Positions 1 through 7,814 of a DNA stretch of 45,254 bases are shown piece after piece. Origin of the DNA: Yoonia sp. (GTDB lineage: Bacteria; Pseudomonadota; Alphaproteobacteria; Rhodobacterales; Rhodobacteraceae); contig JAGSGF010000022.1 of the NCBI GenBank assembly GCA_023955335.1, positions 1-45,254 on the forward strand. Direction: 5' to 3'. A program made the position numbers and the translations under genes. Every line of letters starts with the position of its first letter. Positions within the stretch are counted from its first letter, which is position 1. Under the pieces are notes generated by a model that did no database searches, was not told the DNA's origin, and saw only the letters and a list, made by a program, of their open reading frames with translations.

Positions 1-48
1 CGTGACGGCGCGGAAGATGTCCGCGACCTTCAGTTTGGGACGAGGCAT
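1..48 (-). CDS. IS91-family transposase, N-terminal 16 codons (cut by window edge)
   Basis: The minus strand opens with ATG at 48 and reads MPRPKLKVADIFRAVT before the window ends. The MPRPKLxVADIFR opening is what I recall for IS91/ISCR-type Y1-HUH transposases of proteobacteria, and its position 12 bases after the recombinase stop matches the usual recombinase-transposase gene order of many IS91-like elements. Only the first 16 residues are visible, so integrity cannot be judged and none of the catalytic motifs can be seen. Confidence 0.6.
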   Translation of the reverse strand, partial: MPRPKLKVADIFRAVT

Positions 49-60
49 CAGTCGCCAGGC

Positions 61-841
61 TTAGCCAGACCCGTCCTTTCGTTGCACGAGCAGATCACGC
101 GGGCTCGTCACGCTCTGGATCGTCTTGGTGGCCACCTTTGTATAAATCGTCGTGGTTTCCAGCTTGGCATGGCCAAGAAGCACCTAATGTCCGTCCCACT
201 CTCCAGACGATGCGTGGCAAAGCTGTGCCGCAGCGTGTGGGGCGACACAGCTTTCTTTATCTCGGCGAAGTTACAAGCCACCCCAAAAGCACGGTTGAAC
301 TGCCGCGTCGAGATCGGATCAATGCGGTTGCGACCCGGGAACATCCAGCCCCTCGGGCGCGCCTTACGGTAATAGTCACGCAACAGTTGCAGCAAACTGG
401 GCGACAACATAACCTGTCGATCCTTGCGGCCCTAACATCCGGTCGCTGTCGATATCACCGACCTTCAGATGCGTGACCCCGCCTGCCAGAAGCCCGCCAC
501 CAGAAGCCACGCTGAACGCCGCGCGGTATTGCAAACCGGGTCCCCGTGTCGCTTCGATAATGTGAGTAACCTCCTCGGCACGCAGCACCACAGGGATCTT
601 CTTGGCCGCCCGCTGATAACGCGTGTGCCGCTTCACCTCCGGGCGCCGGCATGTGGCTGCAAAAAAGAAACTCAATACCGTCAGTCGGTTGTTGAAAGTA
701 GGCGCACCGACGCCACGCTCCTTCATATCAAGTTGGAACGCCCGCAGTTCTTCCGGCGTCGCGCTGGCCGGCGCGTGCCCCAGAAACCACGTAAAATCCC
801 GCATCCCGCGCAGATACATCGTCTGCGTCTTGGGCTGCAGC
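61..841 (-). pseudogene. IS91-associated tyrosine recombinase (integrase), frameshifted and 5'-truncated
   Basis: The minus strand encodes a tyrosine recombinase related to those paired with IS91 transposases. The N-terminal SAM-like part begins in mid-domain at PKTQTMYLRGMRDF, directly joined to an IS66 tnpB frame, so the native start is missing. The catalytic part is recognisable: HTLRHSFATH (box with H-x-x-R) and, in another frame, LGHAKLETTTIYTKVA with the final Tyr. Two small deletions break the frame: one near 420-440 between GDIDSDRM and GRKDRQVMLSP, another near 176-182 between ESGTDIR and VLLGHAK. Conceptual translation through both ends at TAA 61-63. It is therefore a pseudogene of roughly 250 codons. 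Confidence 0.8.
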
Positions 842-1017
842 ACTTTGATCTTGTCACCAGACTTCGTCTGGAAGACGAAGAATGCGCCTTCGTAAGGATC
901 GAGCTCGAAATTGTTAACGACGTAGGCCGTCAAACCATTCATGCTCTTTCGGAAGTCCACCGGCGCCGTTGCCATAAAGATTTTGTAACCGTTTGCAGGG
1001 AAAATCGTAAGGAACAC
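842..1017 (-). pseudogene. tnpB: IS66-family Orf2 (TnpB) N-terminal fragment
   Basis: From a GTG at 1017 the minus strand reads a typical IS66 TnpB (Orf2) opening: residues YKIFMATAPVDFRKSMNGL and then GAFFVFQTKSGDKIKVL, matching the family pattern of ATxPVDFRxSxDGL and FVFxxxxxDRIKxL. The family protein is about 115 residues; here the frame passes after about 58 codons straight into the integrase sequence, so the gene is cut at about position 841. TnpB is an accessory protein of unknown mechanism needed for transposition in many IS66 elements. The resulting 213-codon open frame is a chimera, not a natural gene. Confidence 0.75.
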
Positions 1018-1026
1018 CTCAATGCA

Positions 1027-1376
1027 TAGGCCAATGCTTGGAGGCTTTCAGGAGGTAAATCGACAGGGAATGCGAGCGTAGCCTCTCCGACGTGAAGCTT
1101 GCAGATTCGTTTTGAAGTTTGCACTGCAACTGGCTCGCTGGAGATTCGAACGGAGGCGAAAGGCTCCTGCGCACTTACGGTTTCACCCCGAGCACGCCGT
1201 TCTTGGTTGCACCATTTGCGGATCAGGTCAGTTGCTCGCCGTCGTCGAGAACCTTCCGGACAGCCACCATTACTTTGATTTCGTTGGGCCAGTTCGTTCA
1301 GCGTGCGCCGGAGGCAGCTACGGGAACCCCCAAATTTCTTTGTCCTTCGACATCGTTCGCTTCCCCATCTCGTGAT
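1027..1376 (-). pseudogene. tnpA: IS66-family Orf1 (TnpA), frameshifted remnant
   Basis: Upstream of tnpB on the minus strand there is an Orf1-like sequence with a stop and at least one frame change. ATG at 1376 gives MGKRTMSKDKEIWGFP then TAG. Further on, segments such as PNEIKVMVA, TDLIRKWCNQERRARG and the C-terminal LPPESLQALAYALR resemble the DNA-binding and C-terminal parts of IS66 TnpA. The family protein is about 120-140 residues and normally couples to tnpB by overlap, as the position here suggests. Assignment rests on position and partial similarity. Confidence 0.55.
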
Positions 1377-1418
1377 CGGGCAATGTAACAATGCCGAATT
1401 TTGATAGCGATGAGCTTC

Positions 1419-1442
1419 AGAGGGGGTGGATGCAACGCTTAC
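1419..1442 (-). repeat. IS66 terminal inverted repeat (outer end)
   Basis: On the minus strand the sequence from 1442 begins GTAAGCGTTGCATCCACCCC, the GTAAGCG opening being characteristic of IS66-family termini. It lies about 65 bases before the tnpA start. The matching inner repeat is beyond the window. The 8 bases outside it (1443-1450, gtacatca) would be one copy of a target duplication. Confidence 0.6.
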
Positions 1443-1682
1443 GTACATCAGGGATCAAACCCCTTGCGCCAAATGGAAATGATCTTGGTCGGATCTTTTT
1501 GCGTCAGGACATCGAAGATATGCCAAATTGAGGCGCAATGTTTAACTGACTTTATGTATTTCACCTGTGAGAGCGGATACTCATACGGAGGTGCTCATAT
1601 GCCAGATGTCGTTAAAATACATCGGTTCGCGTGCTTATCCGGCGACTTTCCACATTATGGGATATCTCGCTGAGTGGAAAGG
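1443..1682. other. Non-coding stretch between IS66 end and tRNA
   Basis: No gene recognised. A short plus-strand frame (ATG 1600) has a good ribosome site (ggaggtgctcat) but only 24 codons and no family resemblance. Probably debris next to the mobile element. Confidence 0.4.
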
Positions 1683-1759
1683 TGGTGGCGTGAGGGAGAC
1701 TTGAACTCCCGACCTATCGATTATGAGTCGATCGCTCTAACCAACTGAGCTACCGCGCC
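1683..1759 (-). tRNA. tRNA with CAT anticodon (probably elongator Met; Ile2 possible)
   Basis: The minus strand folds as a tRNA: GGCGCGG acceptor strand, TA, D arm AGCTCAGTTGGTTAGAGC, anticodon stem and loop ATCGACTCATAATCGAT with CAT anticodon, T arm GGGAGTTCAAGTCTCCC, then TCACGCC, discriminator A and encoded CCA. The acceptor stem carries a C5-A68 mismatch; all other stems pair. A CAT anticodon is shared by elongator Met, initiator Met and lysidine-modified Ile2 tRNAs. The initiator is unlikely because the anticodon stem lacks the three G:C pairs; Met and Ile2 cannot be separated with certainty by eye. Confidence 0.9.
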
Positions 1760-1865
1760 ATCGAGGCCTCAATTAGGCAATGCAGGGAGGGCTGTCAAAC
1801 CGATTCTTGGTTTCATCGGGGCTTTTGCGCACATAGAGTCGGGGATAGGCAGCAGGAGCAGGCAA

Positions 1866-2237
1866 ATGGGCCAAAAAGCGTGGGGATTCTGGACCGATTG
1901 CGATGGTGCGTTTGTGGATGCTGTTGGGCTTTCACCCGAGGGTGCTGTTCTGAGGCATAATCTTTGTCCAAGAAACCTGACCGCAACGCCGATGCGGCAG
2001 TGCAGGGAATCAAAGATCTGATGGGCCCCGACACGCCTGCCGTCCAATACCTTCGCGCCGTTAAAGCTGGGGAGCATCGTCGCGATGAATACATTGTTGG
2101 AACGCGAAGACGAAGATGTGCTGTTGCCTGATGGAACCCGACGTGTGTTGCGCGGTAACGATGAAATTGAGCTGCCAGCTGGCGGTGTGTTCGAATTGCA
2201 CAGACTCGGTGGTGGCAGATGGGGAAAGATGGGTTAA
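1866..2237 (+). pseudogene. Collapsed 5-oxoprolinase/hydantoinase (HyuA-HyuB type) remnant
   Basis: ATG 1866 opens GQKAWGFWTDCDGAFVDAVG, a decayed form of the N-terminus of ATP-dependent 5-oxoprolinase (family pattern WxFWIDRGGTFTDxVG). By switching frames one follows DRNADAAVQGIKDLMG and then TIVAMNTLLERE, equivalent to the family's MGTTVATNALLER. Directly after this comes RRVLRGNDEIELPAGGVFEL, which fits the extreme C-terminus of the HyuB half (LxGNDxxxxxPGDxFxxxTPGGGGWG), ending at TAA 2235-2237. A ~1,200-residue enzyme has thus been reduced to about 120 codons by frameshifts and one large internal deletion. 5-Oxoprolinase hydrolyses 5-oxoproline to glutamate; this copy cannot function. 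Confidence 0.7.
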
Positions 2238-2272
2238 AACCCATCCTACGCAAGACAACAATGGGGGCTGAC

Positions 2273-2632
2273 ATGCCGACAGGATATTTGACGACACATG
2301 TGTTGGACACAGCCATTGGCCGTCCGGCTGCAGGTATGAAGGTTGAGCTATACCGCATCGACCGTGGCCACTGGCAGCACGTGGTCACGGCAACCACCAA
2401 TGCAGATGGGCGCACGGATGGCCCGATTTTGCCATCAGAGGCGTTTTTGACTGGCCAGTATGAGTTGCTGTTTTACGCCGGCGATTACTTGCATAAATTC
2501 CGCCCACCTGCAGATGGGCCACGGTTCCTAGATCAAATTCCCATTCGGTTTGGGATCAGTGACCGCAATCAGCACTATCATGTGCCACTGCTGCTCACTC
2601 CGTTCAGCTATTCCACGTATCGCGGTAATTAG
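2273..2632 (+). CDS. uraH: 5-hydroxyisourate hydrolase (transthyretin-like)
   Basis: A 119-residue protein that hydrolyses 5-hydroxyisourate, the product of urate oxidation, in purine degradation. It has the family hallmarks: N-terminal GYLTTHVLDTAIGRPAAG, central RTDGPIL and ETGxYEL-like GQYELLFYAGDY, and the C-terminal signature tetrapeptide YRG in STYRGN. Catalytic His and Arg positions are present (TTHVLD, NADGRTDG, HYHVPLLL). Length matches the family (about 110-120). I chose ATG 2273 because a GGGGG stretch lies 6-12 bases upstream; an in-frame ATG at 2261 is also possible. The neighbours upstream are pseudogene debris and I see no urate oxidase or OHCU decarboxylase nearby. Its stop overlaps the stop of the convergent galM gene by 3 bases. 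Confidence 0.93.
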   Translation: MPTGYLTTHVLDTAIGRPAAGMKVELYRIDRGHWQHVVTATTNADGRTDGPILPSEAFLTGQYELLFYAGDYLHKFRPPADGPRFLDQIPIRFGISDRNQHYHVPLLLTPFSYSTYRGN

Positions 2633-3546
2633 CGGGTGAAACGCCATTGGGTCGTCTGTTCGTAGGTGCAGCCCTCGGGCAGGCGGACGCTTGGAAACTT
2701 GCGGTTGTTGGGGGCGTCTGGCCAGCTTTGCGCCTCAATGGCGAGCCCCTTGAAAGGGGCAGGGGCGTCGCGACCGTCATAGATTTGCACCCCCGTTTCA
2801 GTTGTTGCCAGTGTCATCTTAATGCCAGAAACACCTGCGAGCGTTAGGACGTCGCGCAGCGGTAGGCGGTTGTCTGACAGGCAAAAATTATTGTCGAAAT
2901 GGTCTTTGCCCACGACGACTTGCTTGGGGAGCCGAAAGTCCATTGGGGTGTCGGTGACATCCACGATCTCGCCTGTCGGGTAATTGTCTGGGGTGCATGG
3001 CAAAAAGCGATCAGCATCAATTTGAAGGCGATGACCGGACCAATCAGCCGCCCCATCAAGATTCCAATAGCTGTGATTTGCAAAGCTCATCACTGTGTCC
3101 GCATCTGTGGTGCCGATGATGTCCATCGTCAATGTGGCTGGCGCTGATACGGTATAGGTGGCCCGCACAACCCGATTTCCGGGCAGGCCGCACATCCCGT
3201 CGGGCAGCTTGATTTCAAGGATAACGGCATTGTCCGTTTGGTCAACGACGGTCCAGTTTTGCCGATGTGTTCCATGTTTGCCGGAATGCAGGTGGACGCG
3301 GCCATCTTCGTTGCGTTCCAACTCGTGCATCATGCCGTCGATTTTCACCCGCGCATTGCTGATCCGGTTCACAATCGGACCGATGAGCGCCCCGTGATAG
3401 CGCCAGCCGCCTTGATAGTCAGACAGGGCATCACGCCCGCACGTCAGGCTGTGATCAACGCCAGAAAGCCGTACGTCTTGCACGACCGCCCCCCATGTCA
3501 GGATGTGCACGGTCAGGTCGCCAGCGGTCAGGATAATCGGGGTCAT
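2629..3546 (-). CDS. galM: Aldose 1-epimerase (galactose mutarotase)
   Basis: A 305-residue protein interconverting alpha and beta anomers of hexoses, here most likely galactose. Family features visible are the substrate-binding GGWRYHGALIGPIVNRISNARV near residue 50-70 (Arg of NRI), the catalytic His in MSFANHSYWNLDG around residue 160, and the late GLAIEAQSWPDAPN with the catalytic Glu. ATG 3546 overlaps the stop of the upstream beta-galactosidase gene (ATGA), so translation is coupled; a longer in-frame start upstream would lie inside that gene and is rejected. It is the last gene of the galactoside operon and supplies the anomer needed after hydrolysis. Cytoplasmic; no signal peptide. Confidence 0.93.
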   Translation of the reverse strand: MTPIILTAGDLTVHILTWGAVVQDVRLSGVDHSLTCGRDALSDYQGGWRYHGALIGPIVNRISNARVKIDGMMHELERNEDGRVHLHSGKHGTHRQNWTVVDQTDNAVILEIKLPDGMCGLPGNRVVRATYTVSAPATLTMDIIGTTDADTVMSFANHSYWNLDGAADWSGHRLQIDADRFLPCTPDNYPTGEIVDVTDTPMDFRLPKQVVVGKDHFDNNFCLSDNRLPLRDVLTLAGVSGIKMTLATTETGVQIYDGRDAPAPFKGLAIEAQSWPDAPNNRKFPSVRLPEGCTYEQTTQWRFTR

Positions 3547-5444
3547 AGCGCCTCCCAATAGACGCCGGCCGCGGGGATGATCGTATCGCCCCATCGTTGT
3601 GATGTGGGGGCGTAGTTGAACACAAATCGGTGGGTGTCCGTGTCTCTGATCCGCAGGCCGTCGGGCAGTGCAAATGTGTCGAGGTCAAGCGCATCACAAA
3701 GCCCACCGATGATCTTGTCAAACGTGGCATCGTCTGGCCAGCCCGCGAGGTAACGCAGCTGGTCGCCGCCCATGATTGCAGGCAGTCCGTCTTTGGTGGT
3801 CAGGTGCACTGGCGCTGTCCCGTCAAGGTGTTCAAACCAATGCCTAAACCGCCCACCGCCTTGCAGTTTTATCTTGTCGTTAGGTGGGATGCTTTCGGTC
3901 AGAATGGCTGTGACGTCCACGTTCGGCAGGTTCGGCCCCATGATGCCAGGGATCGCCAGTTCGGGAGTTTTGGTGTCCGTGCGCGGGCCAATCAAGGCGA
4001 TGCCTTTGAACGATGCGAGTGCTTTGCGGAGCGGGTCTGACAAAGACATGAGGCCAGGGGCAAGGACCAGTTTGTAATCGGACAGGTCTGCCGTGTCGGG
4101 GGGCAATATGTCGATGTTCAAGCCTGCGCGGCGTAGTCCACGATATGCTGCAAAAGCCAGCCGGAACATCTCAAAATCAGCGCCTTGCGGCTGCACGTCC
4201 CAAGCCCATGCGCTTTCATAGTCAAAGATCAGGGCGGCTTGGGCTTTGGCCGTGCCAACATCGGGCATGGCGGCAAATTCATCAGCAACTTGACGGGCTT
4301 CGGCCAGTGCGGGTGCGGGTGTGCGGTCGGGGCGCAATAGGCCAGCGTGCATTTGTTCTTGGGCAAACGGCGCTTGCCGCCAGCGGAAATAGCAGACGGT
4401 TTCGGCACCATGCGCAAACGCCTCCCACGCCCACAGGCGGGCCATTCCAGGTAGGGGCGCTGGGTTGTAAGGCGCCCAGTTCACGGGGCCAGGTTGCTGT
4501 TCCATGACCCACATTCGCCCGCGTCCAACTGCACGGTAAAGGTCGTGGTGGAACGCTTGGTTATCAGGATGGCCTTGGCGCAGGAACTTGAGCTTTTCCT
4601 TTGGGGTGCCTTCGATCCGGTCGGATAGGAAGCCAATCGGGTAACTGTCCCACGACGCGATATCGAGGTCTGCACCCACCTTCCAATGATCAAACGTCGT
4701 GATCCGGCCCATGTAGTTGTGGATCAGTGGCGCGTCTGAATGGGCGCGGATGGCATCGGCTTGAACCTTGTTGAAGGCGACAACTTGATCGGATGAATAT
4801 TGCCGAAATGCGAGTTGATGCGGATGGTTGGGTTCTGTGACGGTCAGATTGGGCAGTTCAATCTGGTCGAATGTGTCATAATCCATTGACCAAAACACGT
4901 TCCCCCAAGCACGGTTCAACGCATCTGTGGATTGGTATTTTTGTGCCAGCCAGTCTTGGAACCCCTGTTTAGCAGCATCTGAATAAGACAGGGTCGTGTC
5001 GTGGCAATCATATTCATTGTCGATCTGCCACGCGGCCACGTGTGGGTTTTTACCATAGCGTTCGGCCATAAGTGTCGCGATCCGGCGGCATTCGTCGCGG
5101 TAGGGCAGGTGGCTAAAGTCATAGTGTCTGCGCGATCCGAATTTGCGGGTGTTGTTGGCTGCGTCGACCGCCAACATGTCTGGGTGTTTGTCGATCATCC
5201 AACGCGGCGGTGTGGCGGTTGGGGTGCCCAGCACGACCCGTAGACCTGCATCACCCAAAACCTCAATCGCTTGGTCGAGCCAGTCCCATGTCAGCGTGCC
5301 TGCTTGGGCTTCCATCCGCGCCCATGCGAATTCACCGATCCGCACCCATGTCAGGCCTGTCTCAATCATTTGTGCAGCATCGGTGGCCCATTGATCTTGG
5401 GGCCAATGTTCGGGGTAATAGCAGACGCCGAGGGTGCGTTTCAT
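3543..5444 (-). CDS. GH42 beta-galactosidase
   Basis: A 633-residue glycoside hydrolase of family 42. The N-terminus GVCYYPEHWPQDQWATD is the family opening; the TIM barrel carries the acid/base Glu in WQIDNEYDCH (about residue 143) and the nucleophile Glu in WVMEQQPGPVNW (about 314). A central trimerisation-type domain (VGTAKAQAALIFDYESAWAW onward) and a small C-terminal beta domain follow. No signal peptide, so it acts on beta-galactosides already imported. Length is slightly under the usual 650-690. It lies between the lactonase gene (40-base gap) and galM (ATGA overlap). Start ATG 5444 has AAAGGACCACC just upstream. The actual substrate (lactose, galactobiose, algal glycosides) cannot be read from sequence. 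Confidence 0.93.
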   Translation of the reverse strand: MKRTLGVCYYPEHWPQDQWATDAAQMIETGLTWVRIGEFAWARMEAQAGTLTWDWLDQAIEVLGDAGLRVVLGTPTATPPRWMIDKHPDMLAVDAANNTRKFGSRRHYDFSHLPYRDECRRIATLMAERYGKNPHVAAWQIDNEYDCHDTTLSYSDAAKQGFQDWLAQKYQSTDALNRAWGNVFWSMDYDTFDQIELPNLTVTEPNHPHQLAFRQYSSDQVVAFNKVQADAIRAHSDAPLIHNYMGRITTFDHWKVGADLDIASWDSYPIGFLSDRIEGTPKEKLKFLRQGHPDNQAFHHDLYRAVGRGRMWVMEQQPGPVNWAPYNPAPLPGMARLWAWEAFAHGAETVCYFRWRQAPFAQEQMHAGLLRPDRTPAPALAEARQVADEFAAMPDVGTAKAQAALIFDYESAWAWDVQPQGADFEMFRLAFAAYRGLRRAGLNIDILPPDTADLSDYKLVLAPGLMSLSDPLRKALASFKGIALIGPRTDTKTPELAIPGIMGPNLPNVDVTAILTESIPPNDKIKLQGGGRFRHWFEHLDGTAPVHLTTKDGLPAIMGGDQLRYLAGWPDDATFDKIIGGLCDALDLDTFALPDGLRIRDTDTHRFVFNYAPTSQRWGDTIIPAAGVYWEAL

Positions 5445-5455
5445 GGTGGTCCTTT

Positions 5456-5477
5456 GAGTATTTAGAAAAAAGCGAGG
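5456..5477. repeat. 22-bp intergenic repeat, copy 1
   Basis: GAGTATTTAGAAAAAAGCGA and two further G's. It differs at two positions from the copy at 16833-16854. This copy sits in the gap between the lactonase stop and the GH42 start. I recall similar GAGTATTT-containing intergenic sequences in other roseobacter genomes, but cannot verify it here. Confidence 0.6.
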
Positions 5478-5483
5478 CGGGAG

Positions 5484-6308
5484 TTAGTCCAGGATTACTT
5501 GGTGTTCGGATTGGCCAGTGTACGTCGTATCAATAGCATAAGTTTGTCCATCGTCAGGCCCGTCGCGCCCGACTGCTGCAGTGGTGCAAAACAGTGTCGA
5601 CAGGTTGTCGCCGCCGAATGCGGGGCAAGACGATTGGATTGCAGGGAGGGTGAATGCCTCAATAAACTGGCCTTGCGGGTCATAGACGGCGATGCGTCCG
5701 ACGCCCCATTGCGCGGAAAACAGGTTTCCGGATGCGTCGACGACGGCTCCATCAGGCCGGAAGTCTGTACCGCGCAGGTCGATGTGGATATGCGGTTCGC
5801 CGGTTGGCCAACCATGGCCGTTGAGTGCCACAGACATGATCATTTGCGTGTTTGTGTCCGTGTAATAGGCCGCCTTGCCTGACGGTGCAAAGCAGATTGA
5901 ATTGGTGATTTGCAGGGTCGTAAACAGCTGCCGAAGCTCGCCGCGATAGTAGCGGTAGATTGTCCCTGCACCCAGTTCCGCGTTTAATCCCATCGTGCCA
6001 ATCCAGAAACCGCCTTGCGGGTCTGCGCGCCCGTCGTTGGACCGCGTGATCGCATTATCTGCCTCAAGGTCGCACAGGTGCGTCCTTTGCCCTGTCGCGA
6101 TCTCAAAGCGGCATAGCGCGTTGGCAGAGGCCACAATCAGCGTGTCGTGGTCAACCCATCCAGCGGCGGAAACATAGGTGTCAAAGTCCCAGTGTTGCCC
6201 TTTGGTGTGCAGACGCATTCCCAAAATATCGAACCAAAACAGTTGTTTGCGCAGTGGGTGCCAAAGCGGCCCTTCGCCAAGCTGGCATTTTGTGTCGTCG
6301 AAAATCAT
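5484..6308 (-). CDS. SMP-30/gluconolactonase-family lactonase (probable galactonolactonase)
   Basis: A 274-residue six-bladed beta-propeller of the SMP-30/regucalcin/gluconolactonase family. Family features: N-terminal [11 protein letters not shown] with the metal-binding Glu (about residue 12), [20 protein letters not shown] in the middle (Asn/Asp ligands), [19 protein letters not shown] and [24 protein letters not shown]. These enzymes open sugar lactones using a divalent metal. Position between KDPGal aldolase (ATGA overlap) and beta-galactosidase suggests the substrate is D-galactono-lactone from galactose oxidation, but arabinonolactone and related lactones are alternatives. Cytoplasmic. 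Confidence 0.88.
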   Translation of the reverse strand: MIFDDTKCQLGEGPLWHPLRKQLFWFDILGMRLHTKGQHWDFDTYVSAAGWVDHDTLIVASANALCRFEIATGQRTHLCDLEADNAITRSNDGRADPQGGFWIGTMGLNAELGAGTIYRYYRGELRQLFTTLQITNSICFAPSGKAAYYTDTNTQMIMSVALNGHGWPTGEPHIHIDLRGTDFRPDGAVVDASGNLFSAQWGVGRIAVYDPQGQFIEAFTLPAIQSSCPAFGGDNLSTLFCTTAAVGRDGPDDGQTYAIDTTYTGQSEHQVILD

Positions 6309-6913
6309 CCGCAGGCTGCGGTGTAGGCGGCGACCATATCAACGGCGCGAGCTTTGACGTCTGTGACGGACATTCCGGGCTTGTAGAGCGCCGAGCCAAT
6401 GCCGAACCCGTCTGCGCTGGCATCCATCCAGATACGGAAATTTTCAGCGCCCGCGCCTCCAACTGCGTAAACCAGCGTGCCTTTGGGCAAAACGGCGCGG
6501 ATCGCTTTGATCCCGTCAGGACCGATTAGAGACGCGGGAAAGATCTTTAGCCCATCGGCGCCAGCTTTGAGCGCGGCAAAACATTCGGTCGGTGTCATCA
6601 CCCCCGGCCAGCTGGCCATGCCCGCGGTTTTTGTGGCGACGATGACGCGCTGGTCCACGTTGGGGGACACGATCAGCTTGCCGCCCGCTTGGGCCACGCG
6701 GCCGACGTCTGCGACCGACAGGACCGTGCCTGCGCCGATTAGGGCATTATCACCGCATGCGTCAGCCATGGCTTTGATGCTGTCGAAGGGGTCTGGCGAG
6801 TTCAGCGGGACCTCGATTTGTGTGATGCCTGCGTCGATCAAGCTTGCGGCAATTGGGGCTGCCTCGGACGGCGTGACGCCGCGCAGAATGGCGATCAGGG
6901 GAAGGTGATCCAT
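6305..6913 (-). CDS. dgoA: 2-dehydro-3-deoxy-6-phosphogalactonate aldolase
   Basis: A 202-residue class I aldolase of the KDPG/KDPGal family that splits 2-dehydro-3-deoxy-6-phosphogalactonate into pyruvate and glyceraldehyde 3-phosphate. Visible features: PLIAILRGV at the start, catalytic Glu in [11 protein letters not shown] (E34), [24 protein letters not shown], and the Schiff-base Lys in GLKIFPAS (K123). PLNSP with Asn-Ser is what I associate with the KDPGal (DgoA) branch rather than KDPG (Eda), and the adjacent dgoK gene supports this. The stop overlaps the lactonase start and the start lies 3 bases after dgoK. Part of the De Ley-Doudoroff pathway. Confidence 0.93.
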   Translation of the reverse strand: MDHLPLIAILRGVTPSEAAPIAASLIDAGITQIEVPLNSPDPFDSIKAMADACGDNALIGAGTVLSVADVGRVAQAGGKLIVSPNVDQRVIVATKTAGMASWPGVMTPTECFAALKAGADGLKIFPASLIGPDGIKAIRAVLPKGTLVYAVGGAGAENFRIWMDASADGFGIGSALYKPGMSVTDVKARAVDMVAAYTAACG

Positions 6914-6916
6914 GAC

Positions 6917-7801
6917 TTATCCTTTCAGGCGGCGGTAGGCCGCAGTGAGGCCCGCGCGTGTAATCGCGTCAGCTTTGACTTGGGTGGCGGGGGCCGATTG
7001 GAGCGCAAGGGCGCGGACATAAAGGGCGGTCAGATTGCCCGCGCCAATCACCGCGATTTGCTGGCCGAGCCAGTAAGGTTTCGCGCCAGCGAGCTCTGCG
7101 CCGATAAGAAGGCCGGACAACCGCGCGCGCGCAGTGCTGTTTTGCATATTGTTCACCAGCCCTTCGGCGCGCAGTGAAAAGAGCCGTGCTGCGATCCGTT
7201 CGGGGCGGGAAATTGCATCTGCCACACCTGCATCAAATGCGGCGCTATCCCAATCGTCGGACTGCACCGAGTGACGTAGAACGGTATGATCACCAATCGC
7301 GGCGAACAAATCCCCGGTCATAAAAGTCTGAAAACTGACGACTTCATCTGCGCTGACATGCGCCCATTTTGTATGCGTGCCGGGCAGGCAAATGACGCCA
7401 TCCCAGTTTTTGTTCATCGCCAAAAAGCCCGCGATCTGGGTCTCTTCACCGCGCATGACATCGGCGGGGTTGGTTTGCATAAGGCCTGCGATGATGTGCA
7501 CGTCGAGGGGGCCGTCCGGGTGCGTGAAACCGTCGGGTGTCGCGGGGCAAGGAACGGCGGCATATTGCGCCTCGATCCAGCCTTGGCGGGCACCAACCAT
7601 GCCACAGGCGATGATCGGGATGTCGTCGATGGCCCAACCGCTCGTGGCAGCGCGTAAAGCGGGTTCAAACTGATCAGGGGTCAGATCGGCCATACCTTTG
7701 TCGGACTGCACCTCGGCCAGCATAGACCCAGAGGCGGACATTGCCCATGCGCGCATGTTGCTGGTGCCCCAGTCAACGGCGATCCAATCAGGTGTTTGCA
7801 T
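6917..7801 (-). CDS. dgoK: 2-dehydro-3-deoxygalactonokinase
   Basis: A 294-residue kinase that phosphorylates 2-dehydro-3-deoxygalactonate at C6. The N-terminal WIAVDWGTSNMRAW is the phosphate-1 motif of the ASKHA fold as found in DgoK; CGMVGARQGW, PDVMRGEETQI-like ADVMRGEETQIAG and CLPGTHTKWAHV are strong DgoK signatures. Usual family length is about 290-300. I chose ATG 7801 because the family starts close to the IAVDWGTSN motif; a longer frame begins at 7876 inside the alpha-galactosidase gene. It sits between alpha-galactosidase (13-base gap) and dgoA, in the same operon. Confidence 0.93.
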   Translation of the reverse strand: MQTPDWIAVDWGTSNMRAWAMSASGSMLAEVQSDKGMADLTPDQFEPALRAATSGWAIDDIPIIACGMVGARQGWIEAQYAAVPCPATPDGFTHPDGPLDVHIIAGLMQTNPADVMRGEETQIAGFLAMNKNWDGVICLPGTHTKWAHVSADEVVSFQTFMTGDLFAAIGDHTVLRHSVQSDDWDSAAFDAGVADAISRPERIAARLFSLRAEGLVNNMQNSTARARLSGLLIGAELAGAKPYWLGQQIAVIGAGNLTALYVRALALQSAPATQVKADAITRAGLTAAYRRLKG

Positions 7802-7814
7802 AGTGCGCGCCTTT

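Larger units (their letters stand above)
1..1442 (-). mobile_element. IS66-family remnant carrying an inserted IS91-like unit
   Basis: Read on the minus strand from 1442 downward, the order is an IS66-like terminus, a frameshifted tnpA, the first ~58 codons of tnpB, then abruptly a tyrosine recombinase of the kind that accompanies IS91-family transposases, and finally the start of an IS91-type transposase running off the window. This is best read as an IS91-like unit inserted in, or recombined with, an older IS66 copy. All complete genes in it are broken, so it looks inactive. The other ends of both elements lie outside the window. Confidence 0.75.
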
